From the NCBI RefSeq assembly GCF_017874595.1, contig NZ_JAGILA010000005.1:186001-250000 (forward strand): a stretch of DNA of 64,000 nucleotides. The letters are read 5' to 3'. Positions within the stretch are counted from its first letter, which is position 1. Each line of letters starts with the position of its first letter. The position numbers and the translations under genes were made by a program. Shown here in pieces: positions 1-8,842 of the stretch. The notes below the pieces were generated by a model. It saw nothing but the letters and a program-made list of their open reading frames with translations, was not told the origin of the DNA and ran no database searches. This stretch comes from Sinorhizobium kostiense (GTDB lineage: Bacteria; Pseudomonadota; Alphaproteobacteria; Rhizobiales; Rhizobiaceae).

Positions 1-754
1 CAACATCGGTGACCGATGACAGCCAGTTTTCGAGTTCGGTGTAGAAACGGTTCTGCGCGCGGCCCGCCTGAAGGTCCAGGAAGCCGAGGATCAGCGAACC
101 CGAAAGGCCGAACAGTGAAGCCGAAAAGGCAGTCCCCATGCCGGTCAACGGCGCCGACAGGCCGCTTTTCAACGATCCCAGAAGGTCCTCCGTGCTGCCG
201 CTGCCTGCGTCCAACGATTGAATGACGGTGTTGATCGAGCCGATGGTGCCGAGCAGACCCCAGAAGGTGCCGAGCAGCCCTAGGAAGACGAGAAGACCGG
301 TGAGATAGCGGGTGGTGTCGCGCGACTCGTCGAGGCGCGTGGCGATCGAGTCGAGGATCGACCGAAGCGCAATCGTCGAGATGCCTGTATTGTGTCGCTC
401 GCCGATCAGTGCCCGCATCGGCGCAAGCAGCACCGGATCGCGCCCGACCTTGGCCGCGCTCCCGGCGGCGCGGAATGAATTGAACCAGCGGACTTCCGGC
501 CTGAGGCCAAGAACGTGGTTGAACGCCAGAAGGATGCCAATCAGCAAAACGCCAAGGATCAGCCCATTGAGACCGGGATTACCGAAGAATGCATCGCTCG
601 CCTGGCGGAATAGGATAGCGGCGACGAAACCGACGATGATCAGGAATATGGCCATCGTCCAGAAATAGGGCATGGGGCTCGAGAGTTTGTGAGGATTGTA
701 ATTCTCCTCCGCGCCTTGCCCGTCACTCCAGCCAGACAGGTTCAATTTCGTCAT
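1..754 (-). CDS. MotA/TolQ/ExbB-like proton channel family membrane protein (partial)
   Basis: The gene runs off the left edge of the window, so only the N-terminal 251 or so residues are visible. The protein starts MTKLNLSGWSDG, has a first hydrophobic segment at about residues 34-52 (FLIIVGFVAAILF), a second at about 60-75, then a cytoplasmic stretch and a third segment LTGLLVFLGLLGTFWGLLGTI. The GLLGTFWGLLGTI pattern with following GLSAPLTGMGTAFSASLFGL is typical of MotA/TolQ/ExbB proton channel subunits. These energise a partner anchored in the periplasm. The partner would be expected beyond the left edge but is not visible. Function (flagellar or envelope) cannot be decided. Confidence 0.75.
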   Translation of the reverse strand, partial: MTKLNLSGWSDGQGAEENYNPHKLSSPMPYFWTMAIFLIIVGFVAAILFRQASDAFFGNPGLNGLILGVLLIGILLAFNHVLGLRPEVRWFNSFRAAGSAAKVGRDPVLLAPMRALIGERHNTGISTIALRSILDSIATRLDESRDTTRYLTGLLVFLGLLGTFWGLLGTIGSINTVIQSLDAGSGSTEDLLGSLKSGLSAPLTGMGTAFSASLFGLSGSLILGFLDLQAGRAQNRFYTELENWLSSVTDV

Positions 755-896
755 AAGTTTGCCAGTCTCCCGGTTTGCGGGCGACGCCGGGCCTTTTGGG
801 CAAGGCGAGCGCCGCAAGGCTCTGAATCATCGGCCATTCTCGGCCCGCAGAAGCAATGCCACGCAAGGCCGAAGGCCATTCGCGCAGGCCCGGAGC

Positions 897-1004
897 CTAG
901 CGCATCGGTCAGAAAATCGGAACCGATTTTTCGGAAAGCACGATACGCAGATTCAAAGACTTACAGCGTCGCTTGTGCATCTGATTAGACGCGCGGCGCC
1001 GTAG
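897..1004 (+). repeat. Rhizobial intergenic repeat, copy 1
   Basis: This stretch begins CTAGCGCATCGG and ends GCGCGGCGCCGTAG. It aligns over its whole length with positions 23726-23831, and its second half aligns in reverse with 55718-55812. Shared blocks include a short hairpin around AAAATCGG/CCGATTTT, ATTCAAAGA, TTACAGCG and AGACGCGCGGCGC. It lies between the proton-channel gene and the end of the inositol monophosphatase gene. It resembles the mosaic palindromic repeats scattered in rhizobial intergenic regions. The family name is from memory. Confidence 0.75.
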
Positions 1005-1140
1005 TGGAACTTTGTGCCAACTTGAAGGAAAACAAGCGCCCCACCGAACATAACTGCAGGGCTCTGCCAGCCGGATCCACATCGCTTGACAAAGACGAGG
1101 CACGCAGTCCGACGCCGGCCGGGCGCCCTGCACGATCCGG

Positions 1141-1941
1141 TTACTTGTTTGGAACCGGACGGCAAACGACCTCCTGCAGCGCCTTGGCGATGTATTCATT
1201 GCCGCAGATGATCGAACCGTCCTCCAATGGCTTGTTGGCTCCGTTGGCATCGGTCACCCATCCGCCAGCCTCGCGGATGAGCAGCACGCCGGCCGCGATA
1301 TCCCAGGCGGCGAGATCGCGCTCCCAATAACCATCGAAGCGGCCGGCGGCCACATAGGCAAGGTCGAGGGAAGCGGAGCCGAAGCGGCGGACGCCTGCGA
1401 CTTCGCCCATGACGTGACGCAACTCGATCAGGTATTTGCCGTGGTTGCCGCGGCCGAGATGCGGCGTGCCTGTGGCGATCACCGCGTCGGATAGGTTGCG
1501 GCGGGCGCCGACCCGCAACCGTCGATCGTTGAGGAAGGCGCCGCCGCCGCGCTCAGCGGTGTAGAGCTCGTCCGTGGCCGGGTTGAAGACGACGCCGCCG
1601 ACCACCTCGCCCTGACGCTCCAACGCGATCGAGACGGCAAAATGCGGTATGCCGTGCAGGAAATTGGTCGTGCCGTCGAGCGGATCGACGATCCAGCGAT
1701 GGGCGCCGTCGGTGCCCTTGATCTCCTCGCCCTCTTCGCCGAGGAAGCCATAGGTCGGACGCGCCTTCATCAGTTCCTGGTGAATGATCTGTTCTGCCTT
1801 GCGATCCGCCTGGGAAACGTAATCGCCCGGGCCCTTCAGCGAGACCTGCAGGTTCTGTACTTCGCCGAAGTCGCGCGCCAGCGACTTGCCGGCCTTGAAA
1901 GCGGCCTGGACCATGACATTGAGAAGGGCAGAACGGGCCAT
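1141..1941 (-). CDS. suhB: Inositol monophosphatase family protein (SuhB type)
   Basis: A 266-residue protein with the signature motifs of the Mg-dependent inositol monophosphatase family: GEE at about 68-70, DPLDGTTNF at 86-94 (metal and phosphate binding) and WDIAAG at 213-218. These enzymes hydrolyse phosphate monoesters such as myo-inositol-1-phosphate. I chose the ATG at 1941 because it gives MARSALLNVMVQAA, the normal N-terminus of the family, and is preceded by AGAGGATC; the frame stays open further upstream but that extension has no family similarity. A second family member (hisN-like) lies at 44892-45671. Substrate is not determined by sequence. Confidence 0.9.
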   Translation of the reverse strand: MARSALLNVMVQAAFKAGKSLARDFGEVQNLQVSLKGPGDYVSQADRKAEQIIHQELMKARPTYGFLGEEGEEIKGTDGAHRWIVDPLDGTTNFLHGIPHFAVSIALERQGEVVGGVVFNPATDELYTAERGGGAFLNDRRLRVGARRNLSDAVIATGTPHLGRGNHGKYLIELRHVMGEVAGVRRFGSASLDLAYVAAGRFDGYWERDLAAWDIAAGVLLIREAGGWVTDANGANKPLEDGSIICGNEYIAKALQEVVCRPVPNK

Positions 1942-2183
1942 AGGGCGATCCTCTGAAAACGAAGGCCGGCCGAATTTCGCGACCGGATATTGAACCTCAT
2001 TGACGGTTCGCGGCGAGGCTCGCGAACCAATCGTCAAAAAACCGAGTGAGAAGACACTCCGTCCGCAGGAGATACTGAGTGGAGGAGCCGCGGACAAAAC
2101 CGCGGCTTCAAGACCATAAAACCCCCCGGAATTCAAGCAAAATTGAGTGCGGCGATCAAATGGCCGGCGCCCCTCAGCCTTCG

Positions 2184-3326
2184 TCAGGACGAGCGGAACT
2201 TGTTCGCCGACGCAAGCGCCGACTTCTGCTGCTCCTCGTTGAGCCCGAGATAGAAATCTTCGAGTGCGTCGTCCTTGAGGCCCGCCCGGCGCGAAAGCAC
2301 GTACCATTTTGCCGCCTCCACCGGATTGGGGCGCGTGCCGATGGCATTGACATAGAGATGCGCAAGCCGGTTCTGAGCGACGACGTTGCCGCCCTCGGCC
2401 GCCCGCTTCATCCAGGCAAAGCCCTCGTCGAGGTTACGGTCACCGGCAATGCCCTCGATCAGCCAGATGGCCATGTCGAGCTGCGCCGTATCGTAGCCTG
2501 CGCGCGCGGCTCTCATCAGCCATTCGCGTGCACGCGCACGCTTGCTGTCATTGATCCCCTCGACATTGAGGAAGATTTGCGAGAGCGCGTATTGCGCATC
2601 GGCGATGCCCTGCTCGGCGGCCTTCTCATAATACGGCATTGCGGCCTTCAGCCCCCTCGGGCCGGGCATGTCGGCCACAAGCGTCTGCCCGTAGTTGAAC
2701 TGGGCCGAGGGATTGCCGAGGTCGGCCGCCTTCTTCATCAGCTCTTCCGATTTCTTGCTGTCACGTTCAACATAGCGCCCTTCCATGAGCATCAGCGCAT
2801 ATTTGAACATCGCCGCAGGATCGCCGTTTTGAGCCGCCTGGCCATACCAGAAGGCGGCCTCCTTACGGTTGCGCCCAACGCCCAGGCCCTGGTCGAGGAT
2901 GGAGGCAACAAGCGTCTGTGCGGCCGCATCGCCGAGCTGGGCGCGCGGCAGGGCGAGCTCCATCGCGGTCAGGTAATAGCCCCGCTGGAAGGCGCCGTAG
3001 GCTTCGTCGGGCTTCCCCGTGAAGGGTTTTTCTTCCGGAAGCGCCGGCAGCTCGGCGCCCATTCGGTCGATGACGTTGACGCCCTTCGAAGGCGTGCTGC
3101 CTTCGTCCGCCTTTGGCTTTGCTGACTGACCGGGCTCGGGCGCCTCCGCCTCCTCGGGCGGCGCGGCGCCATTGAAAGGCGTGATCCGCCCGCGCTTCGG
3201 CGCGCTTGCCTCATCGGTGCTCGCCTGGAATGTCGGCTCTGCGGCCCGAGCCGAAAACACGGCCAGGACGACCGCCAAGGCAAGGGGAACAGCCCGGCTG
3301 AATTTAAAGAGAAAACGGCTCGGCAT
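2184..3326 (-). CDS. Exported Sel1/TPR-like repeat protein
   Basis: A 380-residue protein. The N-terminus (MPSRFLFKFSRAVPLALAVVLAVFSARA) looks like a signal peptide. A proline- and charge-rich linker follows to about residue 90, then at least six Sel1-like repeats of about 36 residues with the usual AxxxLGxxYxxG-like spacing (for example EAAFWYGQAAQNGDPAAMF, EEWLMRAARAGYDTA-like units). Sel1 proteins act as protein-binding scaffolds, probably periplasmic here. It begins 9 bases after the stop of the ThiE-like gene, so the two are probably co-transcribed. A GTG at 3332 is an alternative start; I prefer the ATG. No specific function can be given. Confidence 0.85.
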   Translation of the reverse strand: MPSRFLFKFSRAVPLALAVVLAVFSARAAEPTFQASTDEASAPKRGRITPFNGAAPPEEAEAPEPGQSAKPKADEGSTPSKGVNVIDRMGAELPALPEEKPFTGKPDEAYGAFQRGYYLTAMELALPRAQLGDAAAQTLVASILDQGLGVGRNRKEAAFWYGQAAQNGDPAAMFKYALMLMEGRYVERDSKKSEELMKKAADLGNPSAQFNYGQTLVADMPGPRGLKAAMPYYEKAAEQGIADAQYALSQIFLNVEGINDSKRARAREWLMRAARAGYDTAQLDMAIWLIEGIAGDRNLDEGFAWMKRAAEGGNVVAQNRLAHLYVNAIGTRPNPVEAAKWYVLSRRAGLKDDALEDFYLGLNEEQQKSALASANKFRSS

Positions 3327-3335
3327 CCACACGTC

Positions 3336-3989
3336 TTAATCTTCAAACCGTGGCGCTTTTTCGTCAAGCAAGGCGTTGACAGCCGCGACCAACGATGGTG
3401 CCTGCGCCGGATCGGCAAACACTGCCATACGCAAGGCGACGAACTCGGCCCCGGTCTCCGCCACCGCGAGCGCCGACTGAGAATCGGTGCCGCCCATCAC
3501 GATGCAAGGAATTTCGATCATCGAGGCCCACCACTCTGCAAGCGCCAAATTCCTGGGATGCGCCTCCGGCTTGATGTCGCCGTCAATGCGACCGAAGAAG
3601 ACATAGTCAGGCCTAAGTTCGCCGATCTCGAGCGCCCGGTGGCGGTCGGTGGCGTTGCCGCCACCGACGATCATCTTCGGCGCGTGCCTCTCGATCGCCT
3701 CGGCGAGCGCGTCCGCGCCCCCGGAAACGTGCAGCCCATCGGCCTTGGCGCGGCCGGCAACGCGGGTGTCGCCCTCTATGAGCGCTGCGGCCCCTGCCTT
3801 CTGGACTATTGGCACGAGTACCTCGGCGTGTTTCTGGAAGTCTGCCTCGTCGAGCCCGTATTGCGGCAGGATGACAGAAGCCACGTCGCCACCTTTCAAT
3901 GCGTCCCCGACCACTCTCGCCCGTTCTGCGATGTCAGGCATGTCGGGTGCGACCAGCACGAGCCGGCAGCGATTTTCGGTGTTGCTCAT
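3336..3989 (-). CDS. Thiamine phosphate synthase-like (ThiE-fold) protein
   Basis: A 217-residue protein with the alternating alpha/beta pattern of the ThiE TIM barrel: CRLVLVAP near the start, AALIEGDTRVAGRAKADGLHV in the middle, YVFFGRI and IPCIVMGGTDSQSALAVAETGAEFVAL near the end. It differs from canonical ThiE. The GxxFxTxTK pyrophosphate loop is not visible; that region reads FFGRIDGDIKPEAHPRN, and the GLHLGQ-like motif reads GLHVSGG. It may be a divergent enzyme with another substrate. The ATG at 3989 gives MSNTENRCRLVLV; upstream sequence in frame does not look coding. The Sel1 gene follows directly. Confidence 0.75.
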   Translation of the reverse strand: MSNTENRCRLVLVAPDMPDIAERARVVGDALKGGDVASVILPQYGLDEADFQKHAEVLVPIVQKAGAAALIEGDTRVAGRAKADGLHVSGGADALAEAIERHAPKMIVGGGNATDRHRALEIGELRPDYVFFGRIDGDIKPEAHPRNLALAEWWASMIEIPCIVMGGTDSQSALAVAETGAEFVALRMAVFADPAQAPSLVAAVNALLDEKAPRFED

Positions 3990-4088
3990 GTCATCCGTTC
4001 CTGGCGGCCGCCGCAAAGTGGAAGCCCGCCCTCGATTTCGTTTGGCAAAACCGATAGACGGAGATGACCAAAGGATCAACCGTCGCCC

Positions 4089-4868
4089 ATGCTTCCCGAT
4101 CTAGACTTCTATCTCATCGCCGTCCCGGCGGTTTTGCTCGTCGGCCTCTCCAAAGGCGGCATGGGCGAGGCGCTGTCGCTGATGGGGGTGCCGCTTCTCT
4201 CGCTCGCGGTTTCGCCCGTTCAGGCGGCGGCGCTGCTTCTGCCGATTCTGATCGCCATGGACATGGTTTCCCTGTGGATTTGGCGCAAGCATAGCGATAG
4301 CAAGACGCTCGTCATGCTGCTGCCGGGCGCGATCGCAGGCATCGCCATCGGCTGGGCGACGGCCGCCCACGTGCCACGCGACGCGCTAAGGCTGATCATC
4401 GGCCTCATCACGGTGATTTTCGTGCTGCGCTATGCCTACACCGTCTGGCTGAGCCGCAGCGGCGCACCGATCCCGCCGAAGCGGCACCGCCTCGGCCCGG
4501 CCGCTCTTTGGGGAAGCTTCGCCGGCTACGGCAGCTTCGTCGCCCATGCCGGCGGCCCGCCCTTCCAGATCTACGCGCTGCCGCTGAAACTCGATCCGCG
4601 CGAATATACCGGGACCATCGTGCGCTTCTTTGCCACGCTAAACGCGGTGAAGCTCATCCCCTATTTCGCCCTCGGACAACTCGATCTCGGCAATCTCGCC
4701 ACATCGGCGACACTCTTTCCCCTGGCGATGGCTGCGACCGCCTGCGGCGCCTGGATCGTCAGGAGGATGAAGCCGCAGGTCTTCTATCCGTTCATGTACA
4801 CGATGGCGTTCATTGCCGGCTCCAAGCTCGTTTGGGACGGTTTGTCCAGCCTCCTGCCGGGCAACTGA
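4089..4868 (+). CDS. TauE/SafE family transporter
   Basis: A 259-residue, very hydrophobic protein with seven to eight predicted membrane segments. The features GLSKGGMGEALSLMGVPLLSL near the N-terminus and GSFAGYGSFVAHAGGPPFQIYALP in the middle match the two repeated halves of the TauE/SafE (sulfite exporter / DUF81) family. Members move sulfonates, sulfite or other organic anions across the inner membrane; the substrate here is unknown. It is divergent from the ThiE-like gene (99 bases between starts) and is followed after 92 bases by a small ArsR-type regulator on the same strand, which may control it. Confidence 0.88.
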   Translation: MLPDLDFYLIAVPAVLLVGLSKGGMGEALSLMGVPLLSLAVSPVQAAALLLPILIAMDMVSLWIWRKHSDSKTLVMLLPGAIAGIAIGWATAAHVPRDALRLIIGLITVIFVLRYAYTVWLSRSGAPIPPKRHRLGPAALWGSFAGYGSFVAHAGGPPFQIYALPLKLDPREYTGTIVRFFATLNAVKLIPYFALGQLDLGNLATSATLFPLAMAATACGAWIVRRMKPQVFYPFMYTMAFIAGSKLVWDGLSSLLPGN

Positions 4869-4960
4869 GGACAGCACTTCGATGCTGCAGAGCAATACAG
4901 TCTACCGCAGCGCACAATTTCTTCTTGCCGCACGGCAGGAATTCGCTTAACGTCGGGCGC

Positions 4961-5221
4961 ATGACGATCGCGGACCCCTTCGACGCCATTGCGGACCCTA
5001 ACCGGCGCCATCTGCTGGAGGAGCTGCGGCGTGCACCGAGGACAGTCAACGAACTTGCCGAGGGATTGCCGATCAGCCGCCCGGCCGTATCGCAGCATCT
5101 GAAGGCGTTGCTCGATTGCAACCTCGTCTCTGTGTCGACGAGCGGCACTCGGAGGATATACGCGATCCACAGGCCGGGCTTCGATCGGCTCAATCTCTGG
5201 CTGGATCAGTTCTGGTCTTGA
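4961..5221 (+). CDS. Small ArsR-family winged-helix regulator
   Basis: An 86-residue protein starting MTIADPFDAIADPNRRHLLEEL. The core is a winged helix-turn-helix: RRHLLEELRRAPRTVNELAEGL, recognition helix ISRPAVSQHLKALLD, then a wing CNLVSVSTSGTRRIYAI. The pattern DPxRRxIL...SRPAVSQHLKVL is typical of ArsR regulators of the type found next to SRPBCC or transporter genes. There are no paired cysteines for metal sensing, so the signal is unknown. The ATG at 4961 is chosen because the domain starts here; the frame is open upstream without homology. It follows the TauE gene on the same strand. Confidence 0.85.
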   Translation: MTIADPFDAIADPNRRHLLEELRRAPRTVNELAEGLPISRPAVSQHLKALLDCNLVSVSTSGTRRIYAIHRPGFDRLNLWLDQFWS

Positions 5222-5424
5222 GACACGGCGCTCTGCTGGGGGTGTGCCGGTCACTTAGGAAACAATGCTAAGCGAGGCGAAATGCCTTTCGGAAGCGACC
5301 GGGCCAAGCCCGGTCAAGCATTCCGCATCTTCCATGTTGGGATTGTTATGACCTTCCGTCGCAGCATCGGGCGCAATTGATAGGGTCGCCCTGGTGGGAG
5401 GGACGGGAAGAGTACCGCTCGCGA

Positions 5425-5598
5425 TCAGTGGGCGGAGGAACGGAGTCTTTCGATTTCGTCCTTGATGCGCAGCTTCCGCCGCTTGAGTTCGCTGATCAAT
5501 TCATCCTCGCAAGAGGGCGAATTGAGAGCTTCGTGGAGCTCCTGTTCCAGGGCGCCATGCTTTTTCTCAAGCGTTGCAAGATGAGCCTCAATGGTCAT
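5425..5598 (-). CDS. YdcH/DUF465 family small protein
   Basis: A 57-residue highly charged helical protein, MTIEAHLATLEKKHGALEQE followed by SELKRRKLRIKDEIERLR. The pattern of an acidic helix, then LKRRKLRIKDEI, is diagnostic of the DUF465/YdcH family, predicted short coiled-coil hairpins of unknown function. The start at 5598 lies 7-8 bases from a GGAAGGG ribosome-binding site; an in-frame ATG at 5604 is too close to it. A second family member lies divergently at 5810-6013. Confidence 0.85.
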   Translation of the reverse strand: MTIEAHLATLEKKHGALEQELHEALNSPSCEDELISELKRRKLRIKDEIERLRSSAH

Positions 5599-5809
5599 TG
5601 GCATTCCCTTCCTTTTGCTTGCATCCGGCACGCAAATGCCGGATGTTTCATGGTTGTAACCTTACTAATGTGCCACGCCATTTTTCATTTGTCGAAGGCG
5701 AAATGATGACGTCGGGTAACTTCCCGTCTCGGCCTAAGATGTGATAGAGGGCGCAGGAAATACCGGATCGTGACTCGACCGCGACCGGGCTCATGGGGAT
5801 CGAATTCGC

Positions 5810-6013
5810 ATGCCGGACCAGGACCAGGCCGAACTCAGACTGACCATCGCGCGCCTGAGGCAGGAGCATGAGGACTATGACGTTGCCATCAACGCGATGA
5901 TTCAAACCGGCTGCGATGCATTGCGGATCCAGCGCATGAAGAAGAAGAAGCTGGCGATCAAGGACAAGATCACCAAGATCGAAGACCAGATCATCCCAGA
6001 TATCATCGCTTGA
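5810..6013 (+). CDS. YdcH/DUF465 family small protein, second copy
   Basis: A 67-residue protein, [34 protein letters not shown], then [21 protein letters not shown]. It has the same two-helix plan and LKxxKLxIKDxI motif as the gene at 5425-5598 but is clearly diverged. It is divergent from that gene and sits immediately before purE; its stop lies just 33 bases before the preferred purE start, so it is probably in the purEK transcript. Function of the family is not known to me. Confidence 0.85.
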   Translation: MPDQDQAELRLTIARLRQEHEDYDVAINAMIQTGCDALRIQRMKKKKLAIKDKITKIEDQIIPDIIA

Positions 6014-6045
6014 AGACATCATTGCCTGAAACGGATGCTGAACAC

Positions 6046-6546
6046 GTGACCGAAACCACGACTCCGCCCGTCGCCATCATCATGGGAAGTCAGTCGGACT
6101 GGGAGACGATGAAGAATGCCGCCGACACGCTGGAGGCGCTCGACATCCCCTACGAGGCCCGCATCGTTTCCGCCCACCGCACGCCCGATCGGCTGGTCCG
6201 CTTTGCAAAAGGCGCCCGCGACGAGGGGTTCAGGGTGATCATCGCCGGCGCCGGCGGGGCGGCTCACCTGCCGGGCATGTGCGCTGCAATGACGCCACTT
6301 CCGGTCTTCGGAGTTCCGGTGCAGTCGAAGGCGCTCTCCGGTCAGGACAGCCTCCTTTCGATCGTGCAGATGCCGGCCGGCATTCCGGTCGGCACCTTGG
6401 CGATCGGCAAGGCCGGCGCCGTCAATGCCGCCCTGCTAGCTGCCGCCGTATTGGCACTCACAGACCAGGATCTCGCCGACCGCCTCGACGACTGGCGCGA
6501 ACAGCAGACCGTCTCGGTTGCCGAATATCCGGTGGACGAGGAATGA
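6046..6546 (+). CDS. purE: N5-carboxyaminoimidazole ribonucleotide mutase
   Basis: A 166-residue protein (with the GTG at 6046) matching class I Pur[15 protein letters not shown] near the start, [17 protein letters not shown], and [29 protein letters not shown]. It converts N5-CAIR to CAIR in purine synthesis, working with PurK encoded next door. The start is uncertain. A TTG at 6010 overlaps the stop of the preceding small gene and would add 12 residues; neither site has a strong ribosome-binding site. The stop overlaps the purK start by four bases (ATGA), a usual sign of translational coupling. Confidence 0.93.
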   Translation: MTETTTPPVAIIMGSQSDWETMKNAADTLEALDIPYEARIVSAHRTPDRLVRFAKGARDEGFRVIIAGAGGAAHLPGMCAAMTPLPVFGVPVQSKALSGQDSLLSIVQMPAGIPVGTLAIGKAGAVNAALLAAAVLALTDQDLADRLDDWREQQTVSVAEYPVDEE

Positions 6547-7601
6547 AGACGATCGGCATCATCGGCGGCGGTCAGCTCGGCCGCATGCTTGCAATGGCGG
6601 CTGCCCGGCTGAACTTCCGCACCGCCATCCTTGAGCCGCAGGCGGACTGTCCGGCCGCCCAGGTGGCGAATGACCAGATCGTCGCCGCCTATGACGACCC
6701 GCAGGCCCTCGACCGGCTCGCCGAAGTCTCGGACCTGATCACCTACGAATTCGAGAATGTCCCCGTCGCCTCGGCGGAGCGACTGGCGGCATCCAGGCCG
6801 GTATTTCCGCCACCGAAGGCGCTGGAGGTGGCGCAGGACCGGCTCGTCGAGAAGCGCTTCCTCAACGGCTGCGACATCGCCACCGCGCACTTCCATGCCG
6901 TCGACAGCCAGGACGATCTCGACGCGGCGCTTGCCGATTTCAATGGCATCGGCGTGCTCAAGACCCGACGCCTCGGTTATGACGGCAAGGGCCAGTGTGT
7001 TTTCCGTTCCACAAAGGACGATGCCTCGGGCGCCTATGCCGCACTCGGAAGCGTGCCGCTCATCCTGGAAAGCTTCGTGGCCTTCGATCGGGAGATTTCG
7101 GTCATCGCCGCCAGGGGCGCCGACGGCACGACCGCCTGCTTCGATGCGGCCGAGAACGTGCATCGCAACGGCATTCTCTTTACCTCCACCGTGCCTGCAT
7201 CGGTCGGCCAGGCGACGGCTGAAGCCGCTAACAAAGCAGCCACGGCCATTCTCGACGCACTCGGTTATGTCGGTGTGATCGGAGTCGAGTTTTTCGTGCT
7301 TGCCGACGGCAGCGTCGTCGCCAATGAAATTGCCCCGCGCGTTCACAATTCCGGTCATTGGACCGAGGCTGCCTGTGTCGTATCGCAGTTCGAGCAGCAC
7401 ATCCGCGCGATCGCCGGGCTGCCCCTTGGTTACCCGTCGCGTCACTCTTCCTGTGTGATGCAGAACCTCATCGGCGACGAGATCGGCGATGTCGCCGGCC
7501 TGCTGGCGGAACCCGATGTGCTGGTCCATCTTTACGGGAAGTCGGAAGCGCGGGCCGGCCGCAAGATGGGGCATTTCACACGCCTGCTCCGAGCCGGCTG
7601 A
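6543..7601 (+). CDS. purK: 5-(carboxyamino)imidazole ribonucleotide synthase
   Basis: A 352-residue ATP-grasp enzyme. The N-terminus [20 protein letters not shown] is the PurK glycine-rich motif; [40 protein letters not shown] and [18 protein letters not shown] follow in the family order. It carboxylates AIR with ATP and bicarbonate to give N5-CAIR, the substrate of PurE. The ATG at 6543 overlaps the purE stop. The length is normal for the family and no defects are visible. Confidence 0.95.
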   Translation: MKTIGIIGGGQLGRMLAMAAARLNFRTAILEPQADCPAAQVANDQIVAAYDDPQALDRLAEVSDLITYEFENVPVASAERLAASRPVFPPPKALEVAQDRLVEKRFLNGCDIATAHFHAVDSQDDLDAALADFNGIGVLKTRRLGYDGKGQCVFRSTKDDASGAYAALGSVPLILESFVAFDREISVIAARGADGTTACFDAAENVHRNGILFTSTVPASVGQATAEAANKAATAILDALGYVGVIGVEFFVLADGSVVANEIAPRVHNSGHWTEAACVVSQFEQHIRAIAGLPLGYPSRHSSCVMQNLIGDEIGDVAGLLAEPDVLVHLYGKSEARAGRKMGHFTRLLRAG

Positions 7602-7737
7602 CGCCTCAACCGGCCGCCTGCAGCGGTCTTCGCCGCCAACAATTAGACCCGAGCGCCCCCGCATGAGAGGCTCCATCGCGAAGTGCTCGAGCCCACAGAT
7701 TTGCGTAAGCCAGGCGCCAAAATCGCCGCTCCCGCGG

Positions 7738-7766
7738 TTGACACGTTCGGGACGACACGCTATGTG
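7738..7766 (+). promoter_or_regulatory. Probable housekeeping promoter upstream of rpmJ
   Basis: TTGACA (7738-7743), a 17-base spacer, then TATGTG (7761-7766), preceded by C so that CTATGT resembles the rhizobial -10 form CTATAT. It points at rpmJ, whose ATG is about 90 bases downstream. Transcription would begin near 7773, just before a hairpin at 7783-7805. Confidence 0.55.
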
Positions 7767-7782
7767 CCTGCCTACTTGAAAG

Positions 7783-7805
7783 AGCGCGCTGAATGGCGCG
7801 CTTTT
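7783..7805 (+). terminator. GC-rich hairpin with T-run between purK and rpmJ
   Basis: AGCGCGC (7783-7789) and GCGCGCT (7796-7802) form a 7-bp stem with a 6-base loop, followed by TTTT. It can end transcripts coming from purEK. Because it lies only about 10 bases downstream of the expected rpmJ transcription start, it may also sit in the rpmJ leader. Confidence 0.55.
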
Positions 7806-7860
7806 GACTGTTGAATTACCGGGCGAATTTTCATTCCCCGAAACCTGCGGATCAGGAAAA

Positions 7861-7986
7861 ATGAAGATCAAGAATTCGCTCAAGTCGCTGAAGGCCCGCC
7901 ATCGCGAAAACCGTCTGGTTCGCCGCAAGGGTCGTGTGTACATCATCAACAAGCTGAACCCGCGTTTCAAGGCTCGCCAGGGCTGA
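7861..7986 (+). CDS. rpmJ: 50S ribosomal protein L36 (cysteine-free type)
   Basis: A 41-residue basic protein, [19 protein letters not shown], ending [12 protein letters not shown]. It matches bacterial L36 of the longer form that lacks the four zinc-binding residues; no cysteine is present. It is a component of the large ribosomal subunit. The true ATG is at 7861; an upstream in-frame start would add a non-homologous leader. It stands alone, outside a ribosomal protein operon, as is usual in rhizobia, with its own promoter-like sequence at 7738-7766. Confidence 0.95.
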   Translation: MKIKNSLKSLKARHRENRLVRRKGRVYIINKLNPRFKARQG

Positions 7987-8078
7987 AGCCCGGTGGGCGG
8001 CGCTCTGCCGCCGGCGCGATCGTCGGTCGTTCGCGATCCTCGATAATTGATTTTGATCTTGTTCCATGGCGGGCTACG

Positions 8079-8684
8079 ATGCCCGCCATGCGTATTTTCG
8101 TCACCTTGATTCTGGCCTCTTCCGCGTTGGTCGCGTCCGCGGCGGCGGAAGAGCCGCTTCTCCCGGCGCAGCCGCAAACGGAAGCGGCGAGCCCTGCCAC
8201 GCCCCAGCAGCGCCTCAATGCCCTGTTCACCGACCTGAAAAGGGAGCGCGACGAGGAAAAGGCGCGCGAGCTCGCCAATCGCATTCGTCTCGAATGGCAG
8301 GATTCCGGCAGCGCCACCGTGAACCTGTTGATGCAATGGGCGGAAAAGGCGATCGCCGGCGAGAAGAAGACCATGGCGCTCGATATGCTCGATCAGGTGA
8401 TCGTCCTCGCCCCCAACTATGTCGAGGGCTGGAACCGCCGCGCCACGCTGCACTACCAGATGGGCAACTTCCGCAAGTCCATGTCCGACATCAACCGTGT
8501 GCTGGCGCTCGAACCCCGACATTTCGGCGCGATCGCCGGGATGGCGACCATGCTCGAGGCGGCCGGCAAGAACGAGCTTGCCCTTCGCGCTTGGCAACAG
8601 TTTCTCGATATCTACCCCTCGGACCGCAAGGCGCAGGAGCAGCTCGGTGAGTTGTCTGAGAAGCTGGCCGGCAGCCGGACGTGA
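8079..8684 (+). CDS. Exported TPR-repeat protein
   Basis: A 201-residue protein. MRIFVTLILASSALVASAAAEE is a good signal peptide (from an alternative ATG at 8088). The body has about three tetratricopeptide repeats, best seen in KKTMALDMLDQVIVLAPNYVEGWNRRATL and KSMSDINRVLALEPRHFGAIAGMATML, followed by ELALRAWQQFLDIYP. It is probably a periplasmic interaction protein of unknown partner. It is 92 bases downstream of rpmJ on the same strand, and downstream lies a rhizobial repeat. Neither start has a convincing ribosome-binding site. Confidence 0.85.
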   Translation: MPAMRIFVTLILASSALVASAAAEEPLLPAQPQTEAASPATPQQRLNALFTDLKRERDEEKARELANRIRLEWQDSGSATVNLLMQWAEKAIAGEKKTMALDMLDQVIVLAPNYVEGWNRRATLHYQMGNFRKSMSDINRVLALEPRHFGAIAGMATMLEAAGKNELALRAWQQFLDIYPSDRKAQEQLGELSEKLAGSRT

Positions 8685-8733
8685 TTGGTGCAGCGGGCTC
8701 GGCTGAAAACGCCATAGGCCAACCAAGGAAATG

Positions 8734-8842
8734 CCCCTCATCCGCCTGCCGGCATCTTCTCCCCGCAAGCGGGCGAAGGGACAAGCGGCGACGCCCCAGT
8801 CCCCTCTCTCCGCCTGCGGGGAGAGGGCTAGGGTGAGGGGCA
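8734..8842. repeat. Inverted-repeat type rhizobial intergenic element, copy 1
   Basis: The element begins CCCCTCATCCGCCTGCCGG and ends GGGCTAGGGTGAGGGG, so its termini are near inverted repeats (CCCCTCA / TGAGGGG). Inner blocks CCCCGCAAGCGGG and CCCCTCTC...GGGGAGAGG also pair. A shorter second copy lies at 34860-34931. Both lie just downstream of a gene end, between convergent genes. Confidence 0.75.
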
